Assembly (NCBI RefSeq): GCF_003014575.1
Contig: NZ_PYGF01000010.1
Coordinates: 101,115 to 165,114, forward strand
Length of the DNA stretch: 64,000 bases
Direction of reading: 5' to 3'
Origin: Cecembia rubra
GTDB taxonomy: Bacteria > Bacteroidota > Bacteroidia > Cytophagales > Cyclobacteriaceae
Made by a program: the position numbers and the translations under genes. The first letter of the stretch is position 1, and each line of letters begins with the position of its first letter. Positions 1-8,942 of this stretch are shown here, one piece after another. Under the pieces are notes generated by a model. The model saw nothing but the letters and a program-made list of their open reading frames with translations. It was not told the DNA's origin and made no database searches.

Positions 1-734
1 AAATCGAGTATCTTAAAAAACATGGAGTATCTATGAATTTTGAGAAAGCAGCCTATTCTATCAATAAAGGGATTTGGGGCACCTCTGTAGGGGGGAAAGA
101 AACCCTTACTTCCAACCAAACTTTGCCTGAAGCTGCGTGGCCAACACAATTAAGTAAAACTGAAACTGAGGAACTGAGCATTGATTTTGAAAAAGGAGAG
201 CTTAAAGCTGTAAATGGCGTGACTTTTGAAAACCCTGTAGAAGCAATCAAGAAAATCCAGGAAATTGCAGCTCCATTCGGAATTGGAAGAGACATCCATG
301 TCGGTGATACAATTATCGGAATCAAAGGTAGGGTAGGTTTTGAAGCAGCCGCACCTTTGATCATTATCAAATCCCATCAGTTATTGGAAAAGCACTGCTT
401 GACAAAGTGGCAATCCTTCTGGAAAAATCAAATGTCCGAATTTTATGGCAACCATCTTCATGAAGGACATTATCTTGATCCTGTAATGAGAAACCTTGAA
501 GCTTTCTTGGAAAGCACCCAGGAATTTGTCAGCGGAAAAGTAAAAATCTTACTTCACCCCTACAGATTCCAATTGGTTGGAATTGAATCCAAACACGACA
601 TGATGGCTTCAAAATTTGGAAGTTATGGTGAAATGAACAAAGGCTACACTGCTGATGACGTCAAAGGATTTACAAGAATCCTAGGTAACCAAACTGCAAT
701 TTTCCATCAAGTCAATTACAATGAAAAAAATTAA
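1..734 (+). CDS. argG: Argininosuccinate synthase, C-terminal part (cut by window start)
   Basis: Argininosuccinate synthase joins citrulline and aspartate using ATP in the cytoplasm, the penultimate arginine step. The reading frame is open from base 3, and codons before the first ATG (base 33) still encode family sequence (IEYLKKHG), so this is the 3' portion of a longer gene, not a complete 233-aa protein. Family landmarks are the SINKGIWGTS stretch, the GRVGFEAAAP stretch and the conserved C-terminal region ending in the HQVNYN area. The stop overlaps the argC start by 14 bases, so the two are translationally coupled. The N-terminal ATP-binding domain lies outside the window. Confidence 0.96.
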   Translation, partial: IEYLKKHGVSMNFEKAAYSINKGIWGTSVGGKETLTSNQTLPEAAWPTQLSKTETEELSIDFEKGELKAVNGVTFENPVEAIKKIQEIAAPFGIGRDIHVGDTIIGIKGRVGFEAAAPLIIIKSHQLLEKHCLTKWQSFWKNQMSEFYGNHLHEGHYLDPVMRNLEAFLESTQEFVSGKVKILLHPYRFQLVGIESKHDMMASKFGSYGEMNKGYTADDVKGFTRILGNQTAIFHQVNYNEKN

Positions 735-1689
735 AACCGCCATTATCGGAGCAGCAGGTTATACAGGAGGTGAACTTCTAAGATTATTATTACATCATCC
801 TTCCTGTGATCTGATATATGTCCATAGCAATAGCCAAAAAGGCAAAAAAGTTTATGAAGTTCATCCTGATCTTATTGGTGAAACCGAATTGGAATTCACT
901 GATAAGGTGCAGACAGATGGGATTGAAGCAGTGTTTTTAGGTCTACCTCATGGACAGACCAAAGGCTTCTTAGAGGAGCATCCTTTTCCCACAAACACTG
1001 TTATCATTGACCTGAGTACCGATTTCAGAGATGAAAGCGACGGATTTGTCTATGGGCTTCCCGAAGTCCACAAATCCAAAATACAAGAAGCAAAAAAAAT
1101 AGCCAATCCAGGTTGTTTTGCCACAGCAATCCAACTTGCATTGTTACCTGCAATAGCACAAAATTGGGTAAATGATACAGCCCATATTACAGGCATAACA
1201 GGAAGTACCGGAGCTGGAAAAGCCCTGAGTGAAACTACACATTTTAGCTACAGGACTAATAACATATCCGTATACAAGCTATTTACCCATCAACATCTCA
1301 AGGAAATAAGGCAAACTTTTAGACAGATCAATCATGATTTTAATAAAGAACTGCTATTTGTACCATATAGAGGTAATTTCTCCAGAGGCATATGGATCAC
1401 TGCATATTTCCCCTATGATGGTGATTTGAAAACAGCGGTTCAAACCTACAAGGACTTCTATCAAAAAGCACCGTTTACTTGGGTATCTGATTCAGACATT
1501 GATCTCAAGCAGGCGGTCAATACCAATAAATGCATTCTTCATCTCAAAAAAGAGAAAGGTCAACTGATCATTTATGCAGCGATTGACAATCTGCTTAAAG
1601 GTGCCTCAGGACAGGCCGTCCAAAATTTCAACCTGGCATTTGGGCTTGAAGAAAACTTGGGACTTAACCTAAAAAGTTTGGCATTTTAA
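721..1689 (+). CDS. argC: N-acetyl-gamma-glutamyl-phosphate reductase
   Basis: ArgC reduces N-acyl-glutamyl phosphate to the semialdehyde with NADPH. The 322-aa product opens with a Rossmann dinucleotide-binding loop GAAGYTGG (residues 10-17). The active-site cysteine lies in NPGCFATA (Cys132). A GNFSRGIW segment near residue 220 belongs to the family's C-terminal domain. Length is normal. The gene starts inside the end of argG (14-base overlap) and is followed after 10 bases by argD. The acyl group, acetyl or succinyl, cannot be told from this enzyme alone; see the carbamoyltransferase entry. Confidence 0.96.
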   Translation: MKKIKTAIIGAAGYTGGELLRLLLHHPSCDLIYVHSNSQKGKKVYEVHPDLIGETELEFTDKVQTDGIEAVFLGLPHGQTKGFLEEHPFPTNTVIIDLSTDFRDESDGFVYGLPEVHKSKIQEAKKIANPGCFATAIQLALLPAIAQNWVNDTAHITGITGSTGAGKALSETTHFSYRTNNISVYKLFTHQHLKEIRQTFRQINHDFNKELLFVPYRGNFSRGIWITAYFPYDGDLKTAVQTYKDFYQKAPFTWVSDSDIDLKQAVNTNKCILHLKKEKGQLIIYAAIDNLLKGASGQAVQNFNLAFGLEENLGLNLKSLAF

Positions 1690-1699
1690 AAAGAAGATC

Positions 1700-2830
1700 A
1701 TGAATCTATTTGACGTATATCCACTTATCAATGTTACACCAGTTAAGGCTCTTGGTGCCAGATTATGGGATGATCATGGGGAAGAATACCTGGACCTCTA
1801 TGGTGGTCATGCTGTAATTTCCATAGGCCATAGCCATCCTCATTTCAATCAAGCTATCAAAGATCAGTTGGACAAAATAACATTCTACTCAAACTCTGTT
1901 CAAATACCCATACAAAAAGCCTTTGCCCAAAAACTGGGAGAGCTTTCAGGATACAAGGACTATAACCTATTTCTGTGCAATTCCGGAGCAGAAGCAAATG
2001 AAAATGCGCTTAAATTAGCCTCCTTTGCTACTGGGAGATCAGGCTTTATCAGCTTCTCAGGAGCTTTCCATGGGAGAACTTCCGGAGCTGTAGTGCTTAC
2101 TGACAACCCAAAAATCATAGCCCCCTGTAATCAAAGGACAGATGCCCATATCCTTCCCTGGGGAGATTATGGAGCAGTGGAAGCTAAGATTAAGCAAGGA
2201 AATATAGCCGGAATTATCATAGAAGGAATACAAGGAGTGGGTGGAATACATGTACCTGAGCCTAGCTTTCTGATTTCAATTTCAGAATTGGCAAAAGAGC
2301 ATGGGGCCAAACTTATTTTGGACGAAGTGCAATCAGGATACGGTAGAACAGGCAGGTTTTTTGCCCATCAGTGGGTTGAAGGACTTCAACCTGATCTGAT
2401 CACCACCGCTAAAGGTATGGGAAATGGCTTTCCAATCGGAGGAGTTCTGATCCATCCTGACATTCAAGCTTCTCATGGTCTACTGGGCACGACTTTTGGA
2501 GGTAATCACCTTGCTTGTGCTGCAGGAATGGCTGTCTTGGAGGTAATTGAAAAAGAACAATTATTAGAGCACGCCTACGAAATGGGTGAATACCTGATAG
2601 CTGAACTTAAAACTATAAGAGGTATAAAGGAAGTTAGGGGCAAAGGCTTGATGATAGGGATAGACCTTGACAGGGAATCTGGCCCTGTTCGTTCTGAATT
2701 GGTAAAGCAATACAAAATATTTACCGGAAGTTCAGCAGGAAAACATACTATTCGTTTGCTTCCTCCATTAAATATTAAAATAAATGAACTATCTTCGTTT
2801 TTGGATAGTTTGAAGAAAATTTTGGACTGA
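1700..2830 (+). CDS. argD: Acetylornithine (or succinylornithine) aminotransferase
   Basis: This PLP-dependent class-III aminotransferase transfers an amino group from glutamate to the acylated glutamate semialdehyde. Visible are the PLP-phosphate contact region NSGAEANENALKLA (94-107), the cofactor aspartate in LDEVQSGYGRTG (Asp208) and the PLP lysine in TTAKGMGNGFP (Lys238). At 376 aa it is of normal length. It sits 10 bases after argC and 36 before the carbamoyltransferase, consistent with one operon. Confidence 0.95.
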   Translation: MNLFDVYPLINVTPVKALGARLWDDHGEEYLDLYGGHAVISIGHSHPHFNQAIKDQLDKITFYSNSVQIPIQKAFAQKLGELSGYKDYNLFLCNSGAEANENALKLASFATGRSGFISFSGAFHGRTSGAVVLTDNPKIIAPCNQRTDAHILPWGDYGAVEAKIKQGNIAGIIIEGIQGVGGIHVPEPSFLISISELAKEHGAKLILDEVQSGYGRTGRFFAHQWVEGLQPDLITTAKGMGNGFPIGGVLIHPDIQASHGLLGTTFGGNHLACAAGMAVLEVIEKEQLLEHAYEMGEYLIAELKTIRGIKEVRGKGLMIGIDLDRESGPVRSELVKQYKIFTGSSAGKHTIRLLPPLNIKINELSSFLDSLKKILD

Positions 2831-2847
2831 ATGTCTCCGCGAGACAT
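2831..2847 (+). other. Small perfect hairpin in the argD-argF' gap
   Basis: ATGTCTC and GAGACAT form a 7-bp stem around a CGC loop directly after the argD stop. There is no T-run, so it is not a typical intrinsic terminator. It could be an mRNA processing or stability element, or chance. Confidence 0.3.
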
Positions 2848-2866
2848 TATTACAATTTAAGATAGA

Positions 2867-3811
2867 ATGAAGTATTTTACTCAATTTGAATCCAAGGCAT
2901 TAGCTGACCAACTTATAGAAAAAGCATTGTTTTACAAAGCCAATCCCAGAATTGACCAGGAAAAAGGAGCAGGCAAAAGGATTGGTTGTATTTTCTTAAA
3001 CCCTTCTCTCCGAACTAGAGCGAGCACACAAATCGCTGCGCTTAATTTAGGTATGGAACCCATTGTTATGAACATGGACAAGGAAGGCTGGGCATTGGAA
3101 ATGAAGGAAGGAGTGGTAATGAACAAAGGAACGGTGGAACATATCAAGGATGCAGCTGCTGTATTAGGTTCATATTTTGATATACTTGCCATACGCGCTT
3201 TCCCCAGTCTTACCAATAAACAAGAGGACATCGAAGATTTTATTTTCAATCAGTTTATAAAATATTCAGGTGCTCCTGTGATCAGTTTGGAAAGTGCAAT
3301 CCGCCATCCACTTCAAAGTCTTGCTGATATGGTGACCATCAGAGAGCAGTCCGGCGATGCTAAAAAAGTGAAGGTCGTACTTACCTGGGCTCCTCATATT
3401 AAGGCTATTCCCCATGCAGTCGCAAATTCCTTTTCAGAATGGGCAATCGGATGCGGGCATGATCTGACCATCACCCATCCTGAAGGATATCAATTGGATC
3501 CCATTTTCACCAATGGAGCAAATATTGAATTAGACCAGCAAAAAGCCCTTGAAGATGCGGATTTTGTATATGTAAAAAACTGGTCGGCTTTTAATGATTA
3601 TGGAAAAATCGTGACCACTGACAATTCTTGGATGCTAACCGAAAAACATTTTAGGCATGCTAAGAAAGCAAAAGTTATGCATTGCCTTCCGGTCAGACGC
3701 AACCTGGAACTATCCGACGAAATTCTGGATGGAAAAAGAAGCATTGTACAGGAACAGGCCAATAACAGAATTTATGCGGCACAATCAGTGATCAGCCATA
3801 TTCTTGGCTGA
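2867..3811 (+). CDS. argF': N-acylornithine carbamoyltransferase (acetyl- or succinyl-specific)
   Basis: This enzyme carbamoylates N-acylornithine, not free ornithine, giving N-acylcitrulline; it replaces classical ArgF in Bacteroidota and Xanthomonas. The 314-aa product has the carbamoyl-phosphate motif PSLRTR (46-51), HPLQSLADM (147-155) and HCLPVRRN (272-279), the last being typical of the acylornithine branch. The position before EH in the GTVEHI segment, which as recalled is Pro90 in the succinyl-specific Bacteroides fragilis enzyme and Glu92 in the acetyl-specific Xanthomonas enzyme, is Val90 here, so specificity is open. An ArgE-type deacylase follows two genes downstream, as the acylated route requires. 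Confidence 0.93.
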   Translation: MKYFTQFESKALADQLIEKALFYKANPRIDQEKGAGKRIGCIFLNPSLRTRASTQIAALNLGMEPIVMNMDKEGWALEMKEGVVMNKGTVEHIKDAAAVLGSYFDILAIRAFPSLTNKQEDIEDFIFNQFIKYSGAPVISLESAIRHPLQSLADMVTIREQSGDAKKVKVVLTWAPHIKAIPHAVANSFSEWAIGCGHDLTITHPEGYQLDPIFTNGANIELDQQKALEDADFVYVKNWSAFNDYGKIVTTDNSWMLTEKHFRHAKKAKVMHCLPVRRNLELSDEILDGKRSIVQEQANNRIYAAQSVISHILG

Positions 3812-3844
3812 TCTAACTTACCACTAACCATCAACCATAAAGTC

Positions 3845-4645
3845 ATGAATGTCAGCATCATCAAAATCGGGGGAAACGTCATCGACTTTCCAGAAAAGTT
3901 GGACGAATTTCTTTACCTTTTCTCAAGGTTTCCAGGAAAGAAAATCCTAATCCATGGAGGTGGTGTCCTAGCTTCCAAATTTGGAGAAAGCCTTGGAGTA
4001 ATGCCGGAAATGGTAGACGGTAGAAGAATTACAGATAAGGACACCCTAGACATCGTCACAATGGTCTATGCAGGCCTTATCAACAAGCAAATAGTAGCCA
4101 AACTCCAGGCATTGAAACAAAATGCCTTAGGAATGACAGGTGCCGATGGCAACTTGATAAGATCTGTCAAAAGGCCAGTTAAAAACATAGATTATGGATT
4201 TGTGGGGGACATTCAAGAAGTGAATACGGATCTCTTACAAACTTTGCTGGATGCAGATATTATCCCCGTGGTCTGTGCTATTACACATGATAAAAAGGGG
4301 CAACTCCTAAATACCAATGCAGATGGAATTGCATCTGAAATAGCAACCAATCTCTCCAAAAAATTTAAAGTCAATCTTTATTTCTGTTTCAATAAAGCAG
4401 GTGTATTGATCGATGAAAAAAATGAAAATTCGATTGTCCCATTGATCAATGAGGAGATTTATGAAGAATTAAAGAAAGAGAATGTAATCCATTCCGGCAT
4501 GATACCTAAATTAGACAATGCCTTTGCTGCACTACAAAAAGGGGTTAATCATGTTTGGATTGGAAAAGCTGAAAATTTATTGTTAGCATCCAAAGGAAAA
4601 CTATCAGGAACCACCATTGAAAGGCACAAGTACGACTTGTATTGA
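3845..4645 (+). CDS. argB: N-acetylglutamate kinase
   Basis: ArgB phosphorylates N-acylglutamate with ATP. The 266-aa protein has the amino-acid-kinase fold landmarks IKIGGNV (6-12), IHGGGVLASKFG (36-47), a VDGRRITD substrate segment (57-64) and MTGADGN (97-103). It lacks the N-terminal extension that in the family forms the hexameric, arginine-inhibited enzymes, so it should be of the arginine-insensitive dimeric kind; that is inference from length. It starts 33 bases after argF' and its stop abuts argE. Confidence 0.95.
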   Translation: MNVSIIKIGGNVIDFPEKLDEFLYLFSRFPGKKILIHGGGVLASKFGESLGVMPEMVDGRRITDKDTLDIVTMVYAGLINKQIVAKLQALKQNALGMTGADGNLIRSVKRPVKNIDYGFVGDIQEVNTDLLQTLLDADIIPVVCAITHDKKGQLLNTNADGIASEIATNLSKKFKVNLYFCFNKAGVLIDEKNENSIVPLINEEIYEELKKENVIHSGMIPKLDNAFAALQKGVNHVWIGKAENLLLASKGKLSGTTIERHKYDLY

Positions 4646-4650
4646 AAAAA

Positions 4651-5724
4651 ATGGGTAATTTGATACAGGAAATTTCTGAAGAGGCTATCCTCTTGTTAAA
4701 ATCCCTCATTGAAATTCCTTCACTAAGTAAAGAGGAAAATAAAACTGCTGACTTAATCCAAGGTTTTTTGGAGAGTAAAGCTGTTGTTACACACCGGAAG
4801 GGTAACAATGTTTGGGCTTTTTCAAAAAATCAACTGGAAAACCAGCCCTATATTTTGCTCAATTCCCATCATGATACCGTAAAACCCAACGCAGGCTATA
4901 CCAAAGATCCATTTCAAGCCATCCAGGAAAATGGAAAACTTTTTGGTTTGGGGAGCAATGATGCAGGTGGCTGTCTGGTAAGTCTGATTGCAACATTCTT
5001 GTACTTTCAAAACCGTAATTTACCCTTCAACTTGGTTGTAGCAGCAACTGCTGAAGAAGAAATATCAGGAAAAAACGGGATTGAATGTATCTTACCGGAG
5101 TTGCCTGCTTTTGAATTGGCGATTGTCGGAGAACCTACCCTAATGCAAATGGCTGTTGCTGAAAAAGGCCTTCTGGTAATTGATGCAACTGTTAAAGGAA
5201 AAGCCGGACATGCTGCAAGGGAGGAAGGAGATAATGCCATTTACAAAGCTTTGGAAGACCTGAACGTCATTAGAAATTACCAATTTCAAAAAACTTCCCC
5301 CTTCTTAGGAAAAAGTAAAGTTACTGCTACCATCATACAAGCTGGAACGCAACACAATGTAATCCCAGACCTCTGCCAATATACATTGGATGCAAGAATT
5401 ACTGATGCCTATACTTTGGAAGAAGCATTGGAAGAGTTAAAAACTGTATTGAAAGCGGAACTCCTGCCCCGATCGTTGAGATTAAATTCCTCAAAAGTAC
5501 CTATTGGACATAAGATCCTTGAAGTAGGCGAGATTTTGAACTTAACCAAATATGGTAGTCCTACCCTTTCAGACCAAGCACTTATCCCCTATCCATCTGT
5601 CAAAATAGGCCCTGGGGATTCTGCAAGATCACATACTCCTGATGAATTTATTTACCTGAATGAAATCCATGAGGGCATCAAAGGCTATATCCAAATTCTG
5701 GAAACCTATGCTGCATTAAGTTAA
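4651..5724 (+). CDS. argE: M20-family N-acetylornithine/N-acetylcitrulline deacetylase
   Basis: This zinc amidohydrolase removes the acyl group, here probably from N-acylcitrulline because the upstream carbamoyltransferase acts on acylornithine. Metal and catalytic residues are visible: SHHDTV (His73, Asp75), the bridging Asp104 in GSNDAGG, the EEE cluster at 135-137 with the general base, and Glu161 in VGEPT. The ATG at 4651 was chosen. A TTG at 4642 overlaps the argB stop and would add three residues, and neither has a clear Shine-Dalgarno. About 357 aa, normal for the family. Confidence 0.92.
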   Translation: MGNLIQEISEEAILLLKSLIEIPSLSKEENKTADLIQGFLESKAVVTHRKGNNVWAFSKNQLENQPYILLNSHHDTVKPNAGYTKDPFQAIQENGKLFGLGSNDAGGCLVSLIATFLYFQNRNLPFNLVVAATAEEEISGKNGIECILPELPAFELAIVGEPTLMQMAVAEKGLLVIDATVKGKAGHAAREEGDNAIYKALEDLNVIRNYQFQKTSPFLGKSKVTATIIQAGTQHNVIPDLCQYTLDARITDAYTLEEALEELKTVLKAELLPRSLRLNSSKVPIGHKILEVGEILNLTKYGSPTLSDQALIPYPSVKIGPGDSARSHTPDEFIYLNEIHEGIKGYIQILETYAALS

Positions 5725-5761
5725 ATTAGAAATTGTCCCCAATAGATAAAAAAATTCAAGC

Positions 5762-7099
5762 ATGAAACTCTGGCAAAAAAATACAAGTGCAAAAAAAGAA
5801 GTAGAAAATTTCACTATAGGCAGGGATCCGGAATTTGACATTTTATTGGCCCCTTTTGATGTACTAGCTTCCATGGCCCATGCCATTATGCTTGAGAAAA
5901 TTGCACTTTTGTCCACTTCCGAACTTGAAACCTTATTGAAAGGATTGAGGGAAATCTATTTTGAAATAGAAAAGGGTGAATTTAAAATTGATGAAGGAGT
6001 AGAAGACGTACATTCCCAAGTAGAATTCCTACTTACCCAGCGGTATGGTGAAGTAGGAAAAAAACTTCATAGCGGAAGGTCTAGAAATGATCAAGTACTG
6101 GTTGATCTTAAATTGTATTACAGAACTGCTATACGTGATATTACTGAAGCTACAGAGGAATTGTTTGGCCTATTGTTAGAACTTGCAGAAAAACATAAAG
6201 CTGATTTGATGCCAGGCTACACACATACTCAATTGGCCATGCCTTCGTCTTTTGGGCTATGGTTTGGCTCTTTTGCAGAAAGCCTTGCTGAAGACATGGA
6301 CTTGCTTTTTGCTGCCTATAAATTAAGCAATAAAAACCCCCTTGGATCAGCAGCAGGTTATGGTTCTTCCTTTCCTCTGAACAGGACCTTGACCACAACT
6401 TTGTTGGGTTTTGAAGACTTGCACCATAATGTGGTAAATGCACAAAACAGCCGGGGAAAAACTGAAAAAAACCTGTCATTTGCTATGGCAGGGATTGCAG
6501 GCACCTTGAACAAAATGGCTGCAGATGTCTGTATTTTCATGAACCAGCATTTTGGATTTATAAGTTTCCCGGACAACCTGACCACAGGAAGCAGCATCAT
6601 GCCGCATAAGAAAAACCCGGATGTTTTTGAATTGATCAGGGCAAAAACCAATCAGATCCAATCCATTCCCAATCAGGTCAGCTTCCTATTGACCAATATG
6701 ACTACAGGTTACCATAGGGATCTTCAGCTCTTGAAAGAACTAATCTTTCCGGGAATTGAAACACTTTTGGACTGCATCAATATGTCTACTTTTATGCTGA
6801 AAGAAATAAAAGTTAAGAAAGAAATTCTTAATGACAGTTTTTTCCAACATGTATTCAGTGTTGAGGTAGTCAATGACTTAGTTCTACAGGGTATACCTTT
6901 CCGAGATGCCTATAAAAAGGTAGGTTTGGACATAGAATCCGGAAACTTCCAACCTGACCAATCAAAAGTAAATCATATTCATGAAGGTAGCATTGGCAAC
7001 CTCTGTTTGGAGGAAATCAACAAAAAGATGCAATTGGCTATAGGGCAATTTGATTTCGAACAATCTTCTACCTCGCTCAAAAAATTAATAGAAGGCTGA
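5762..7099 (+). CDS. argH: Argininosuccinate lyase
   Basis: ArgH splits argininosuccinate into arginine and fumarate, the last step. The 445-aa protein carries the fumarase/aspartase superfamily regions HSGRSRNDQ (103-111), GYTHTQLAMP (152-161) and the flexible signature GSSIMPHKKNP (276-286) with the catalytic serine. It closes the operon. Its stop at 7099 lies one base from the stop of the convergent YceI-like gene, leaving no room for a separate terminator. Confidence 0.96.
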   Translation: MKLWQKNTSAKKEVENFTIGRDPEFDILLAPFDVLASMAHAIMLEKIALLSTSELETLLKGLREIYFEIEKGEFKIDEGVEDVHSQVEFLLTQRYGEVGKKLHSGRSRNDQVLVDLKLYYRTAIRDITEATEELFGLLLELAEKHKADLMPGYTHTQLAMPSSFGLWFGSFAESLAEDMDLLFAAYKLSNKNPLGSAAGYGSSFPLNRTLTTTLLGFEDLHHNVVNAQNSRGKTEKNLSFAMAGIAGTLNKMAADVCIFMNQHFGFISFPDNLTTGSSIMPHKKNPDVFELIRAKTNQIQSIPNQVSFLLTNMTTGYHRDLQLLKELIFPGIETLLDCINMSTFMLKEIKVKKEILNDSFFQHVFSVEVVNDLVLQGIPFRDAYKKVGLDIESGNFQPDQSKVNHIHEGSIGNLCLEEINKKMQLAIGQFDFEQSSTSLKKLIEG

Positions 7100-7100
7100 C

Positions 7101-7622
7101 CTAAAAAGACAGCTTAAACTCAAGCATCAACTCCTCTTCTACCTTTACCAAGCCTCCAAGTTTCTTGGGGGCTTCCAGTTCAAGTTCATTAAAACTTAAT
7201 ATCAGCTTTGCAGCTATTCCATCAGGGGTCCTTTTAAGGGGTAATTCTTTGTAATGCATTCTTTTTCCAACTATATCCACGGTCAAATCGCAAGAATAAT
7301 GCCCATAGTTAGATTTTAGGTTTCTTACCCGGACTTTAGCATGTGGATACTTATCAGCTTTAATGGTTTTACGGAAATCCTTGTTGAGTAAAAAATTCCC
7401 GCAGGAAAAATCATCGACGGGTATGTCAAAAACCAATTCTTTTGATTTCAGAGGAGTGTCAATAAAAAGCGTGTCCCTTAAGCTGTTCTTTGCATATTCA
7501 CAATTGAATCCACCGATGGAGGTCTGACCACTTACAGTGATCTTTTTCTTTGTTACTATGACCTCCTTTTCTTCTTTATAAGGACTCAAAAGAATCAGCA
7601 AAAGTGCTAAAAGGACACGCAT
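7101..7622 (-). CDS. YceI-like secreted protein
   Basis: A 173-aa exported protein with a short hydrophobic N-terminus (MRVLLALLLILLS). The body resembles the YceI lipocalin-like beta-barrel, for example the FRKTIKADKYPHAKVRV segment (near residue 85) and an antiparallel pattern ending in LMLEFKLSF. YceI proteins bind amphiphilic or isoprenoid-type ligands in the periplasm. It is the third gene of the YceI/porin/YceI operon, 13 bases after the porin. The match is weaker than for the first gene, and an exact ligand cannot be given. Confidence 0.7.
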   Translation of the reverse strand: MRVLLALLLILLSPYKEEKEVIVTKKKITVSGQTSIGGFNCEYAKNSLRDTLFIDTPLKSKELVFDIPVDDFSCGNFLLNKDFRKTIKADKYPHAKVRVRNLKSNYGHYSCDLTVDIVGKRMHYKELPLKRTPDGIAAKLILSFNELELEAPKKLGGLVKVEEELMLEFKLSF

Positions 7623-7635
7623 GGGAGTTGATATT

Positions 7636-8931
7636 TTAGAAGCCTACCACTGCTTCAATCATTAGACCTTTGAAATTACCACCATTTCGGATATCGTTAG
7701 CAGCAAAACCATTGTAGTTTTGGTTAACATATTCCAATTTAGCCAATAAATTCTTGGTTACAAACCAACCGCCACCTACTTGAACCCTGTCGATACTCAC
7801 GTCCAAACCAGATCCAAACAAAGTGCCTTCTACTTTATTGTATCTTCCGGCCACATAGAATTTTTCATGGGTTCCAAATCTGTACAATAAGTCAGTTCCG
7901 ATTTGAGTCCAGGTCCTATCATTTGCTTCACCTCGAGCTGCTCCTTTAGATTGCTCATAGTTACCGAAAAATTCTAATCCATGGAATTTCACAAAGGGGT
8001 TGATTACCCAAGCAGTGATATTATTGGTTTGATTTGGGTTAAATCTACCGGAAGTAAATTGAGCTGCTGTAGTAGCCAATGTGTTTTCCATTACAAGATA
8101 ATATCTTGAACCTGCCCTATCTCCGCCCCAAAGGGTGTTTCTTTGAGATCCAGAAGTAGTGTAGATAGATCCAGTCAATCTTACTCTCAGATCATCGGCC
8201 ACATATTTATCATAACCGAATTTACCTATAAAGTTTGGTTTTCTGTTTTCAGGGAAGGTAATACCACCTTGAATCTCTCCACCTGTCACTGCAGCCATTG
8301 CCAACCAGCCATTGCTTTGGAAGAAGACTTCACCACCTACTTCAGTAGTAAAAGCATCCATGATATAATTTCCTACAAATGGATTCCAGAATGCATTACC
8401 GTTATCAGATCTTCTGAAGTGGGCATCACCATAGTTGATCTCCATGTGTCCAACTCTTACAGTCAGGTATTTGTCAAACCAATCTGTGTTACCCAAGTTT
8501 AAGAAGCCTAATTTATCTACCTGAATAAATCCACCTTTTACCCAAGCTTCAGGATGGTGGCGGGAAGAAAGGTATGTAATCAGGTTCATCCTTACACCAT
8601 CTGCCAATGCAACATCAATATTGAGGTTAGCAGTAGCTAGGTTTGTTCCGGCACCAATGTCTATCAGTTGATTTAAATTAACACCATTGGCATTAACATT
8701 TGGTGCAGCAGTATTTGAATGGCTCAAGTTCTGCCATTGCTGGGCAAAATGACCACCAATTCTAACACGCATACCTTCATATGCTACTGAATCTTCTTTA
8801 CCAGTTTCGAAGATGTTCAATCCTCTTTGATCATACGGTCTCCAGAATTGCATATCTCTCTGAAGTCCCTGTGCCATACCGGAAAAAACTAATCCGATTA
8901 TTGCGATTGCGGAAAATAAAACCTTTTTCAT
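7636..8931 (-). CDS. Outer-membrane porin
   Basis: A 431-aa protein with a signal peptide (MKKVLFSAIAIIGLVFSGMA), alternating amphipathic strands throughout, many aromatic girdle residues and a C-terminal phenylalanine (EAVVGF), as expected of a beta-barrel porin. It resembles the Bacteroidota porins annotated as OprO/OprP-like, but no anion-selectivity residues can be assigned. It lies between two YceI-type genes, with gaps of 11 and 13 bases, suggesting co-transcription and a joint role in uptake or envelope lipid or redox balance. Confidence 0.82.
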   Translation of the reverse strand: MKKVLFSAIAIIGLVFSGMAQGLQRDMQFWRPYDQRGLNIFETGKEDSVAYEGMRVRIGGHFAQQWQNLSHSNTAAPNVNANGVNLNQLIDIGAGTNLATANLNIDVALADGVRMNLITYLSSRHHPEAWVKGGFIQVDKLGFLNLGNTDWFDKYLTVRVGHMEINYGDAHFRRSDNGNAFWNPFVGNYIMDAFTTEVGGEVFFQSNGWLAMAAVTGGEIQGGITFPENRKPNFIGKFGYDKYVADDLRVRLTGSIYTTSGSQRNTLWGGDRAGSRYYLVMENTLATTAAQFTSGRFNPNQTNNITAWVINPFVKFHGLEFFGNYEQSKGAARGEANDRTWTQIGTDLLYRFGTHEKFYVAGRYNKVEGTLFGSGLDVSIDRVQVGGGWFVTKNLLAKLEYVNQNYNGFAANDIRNGGNFKGLMIEAVVGF

Positions 8932-8942
8932 TGTTGTGGAAT

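Noticed and set aside
2831..2847. Transcription terminator inside the arg operon
   Set aside because: Hairpin without a T-run, and the gene order and spacing argue for continuous transcription; kept only as a low-confidence structural site.
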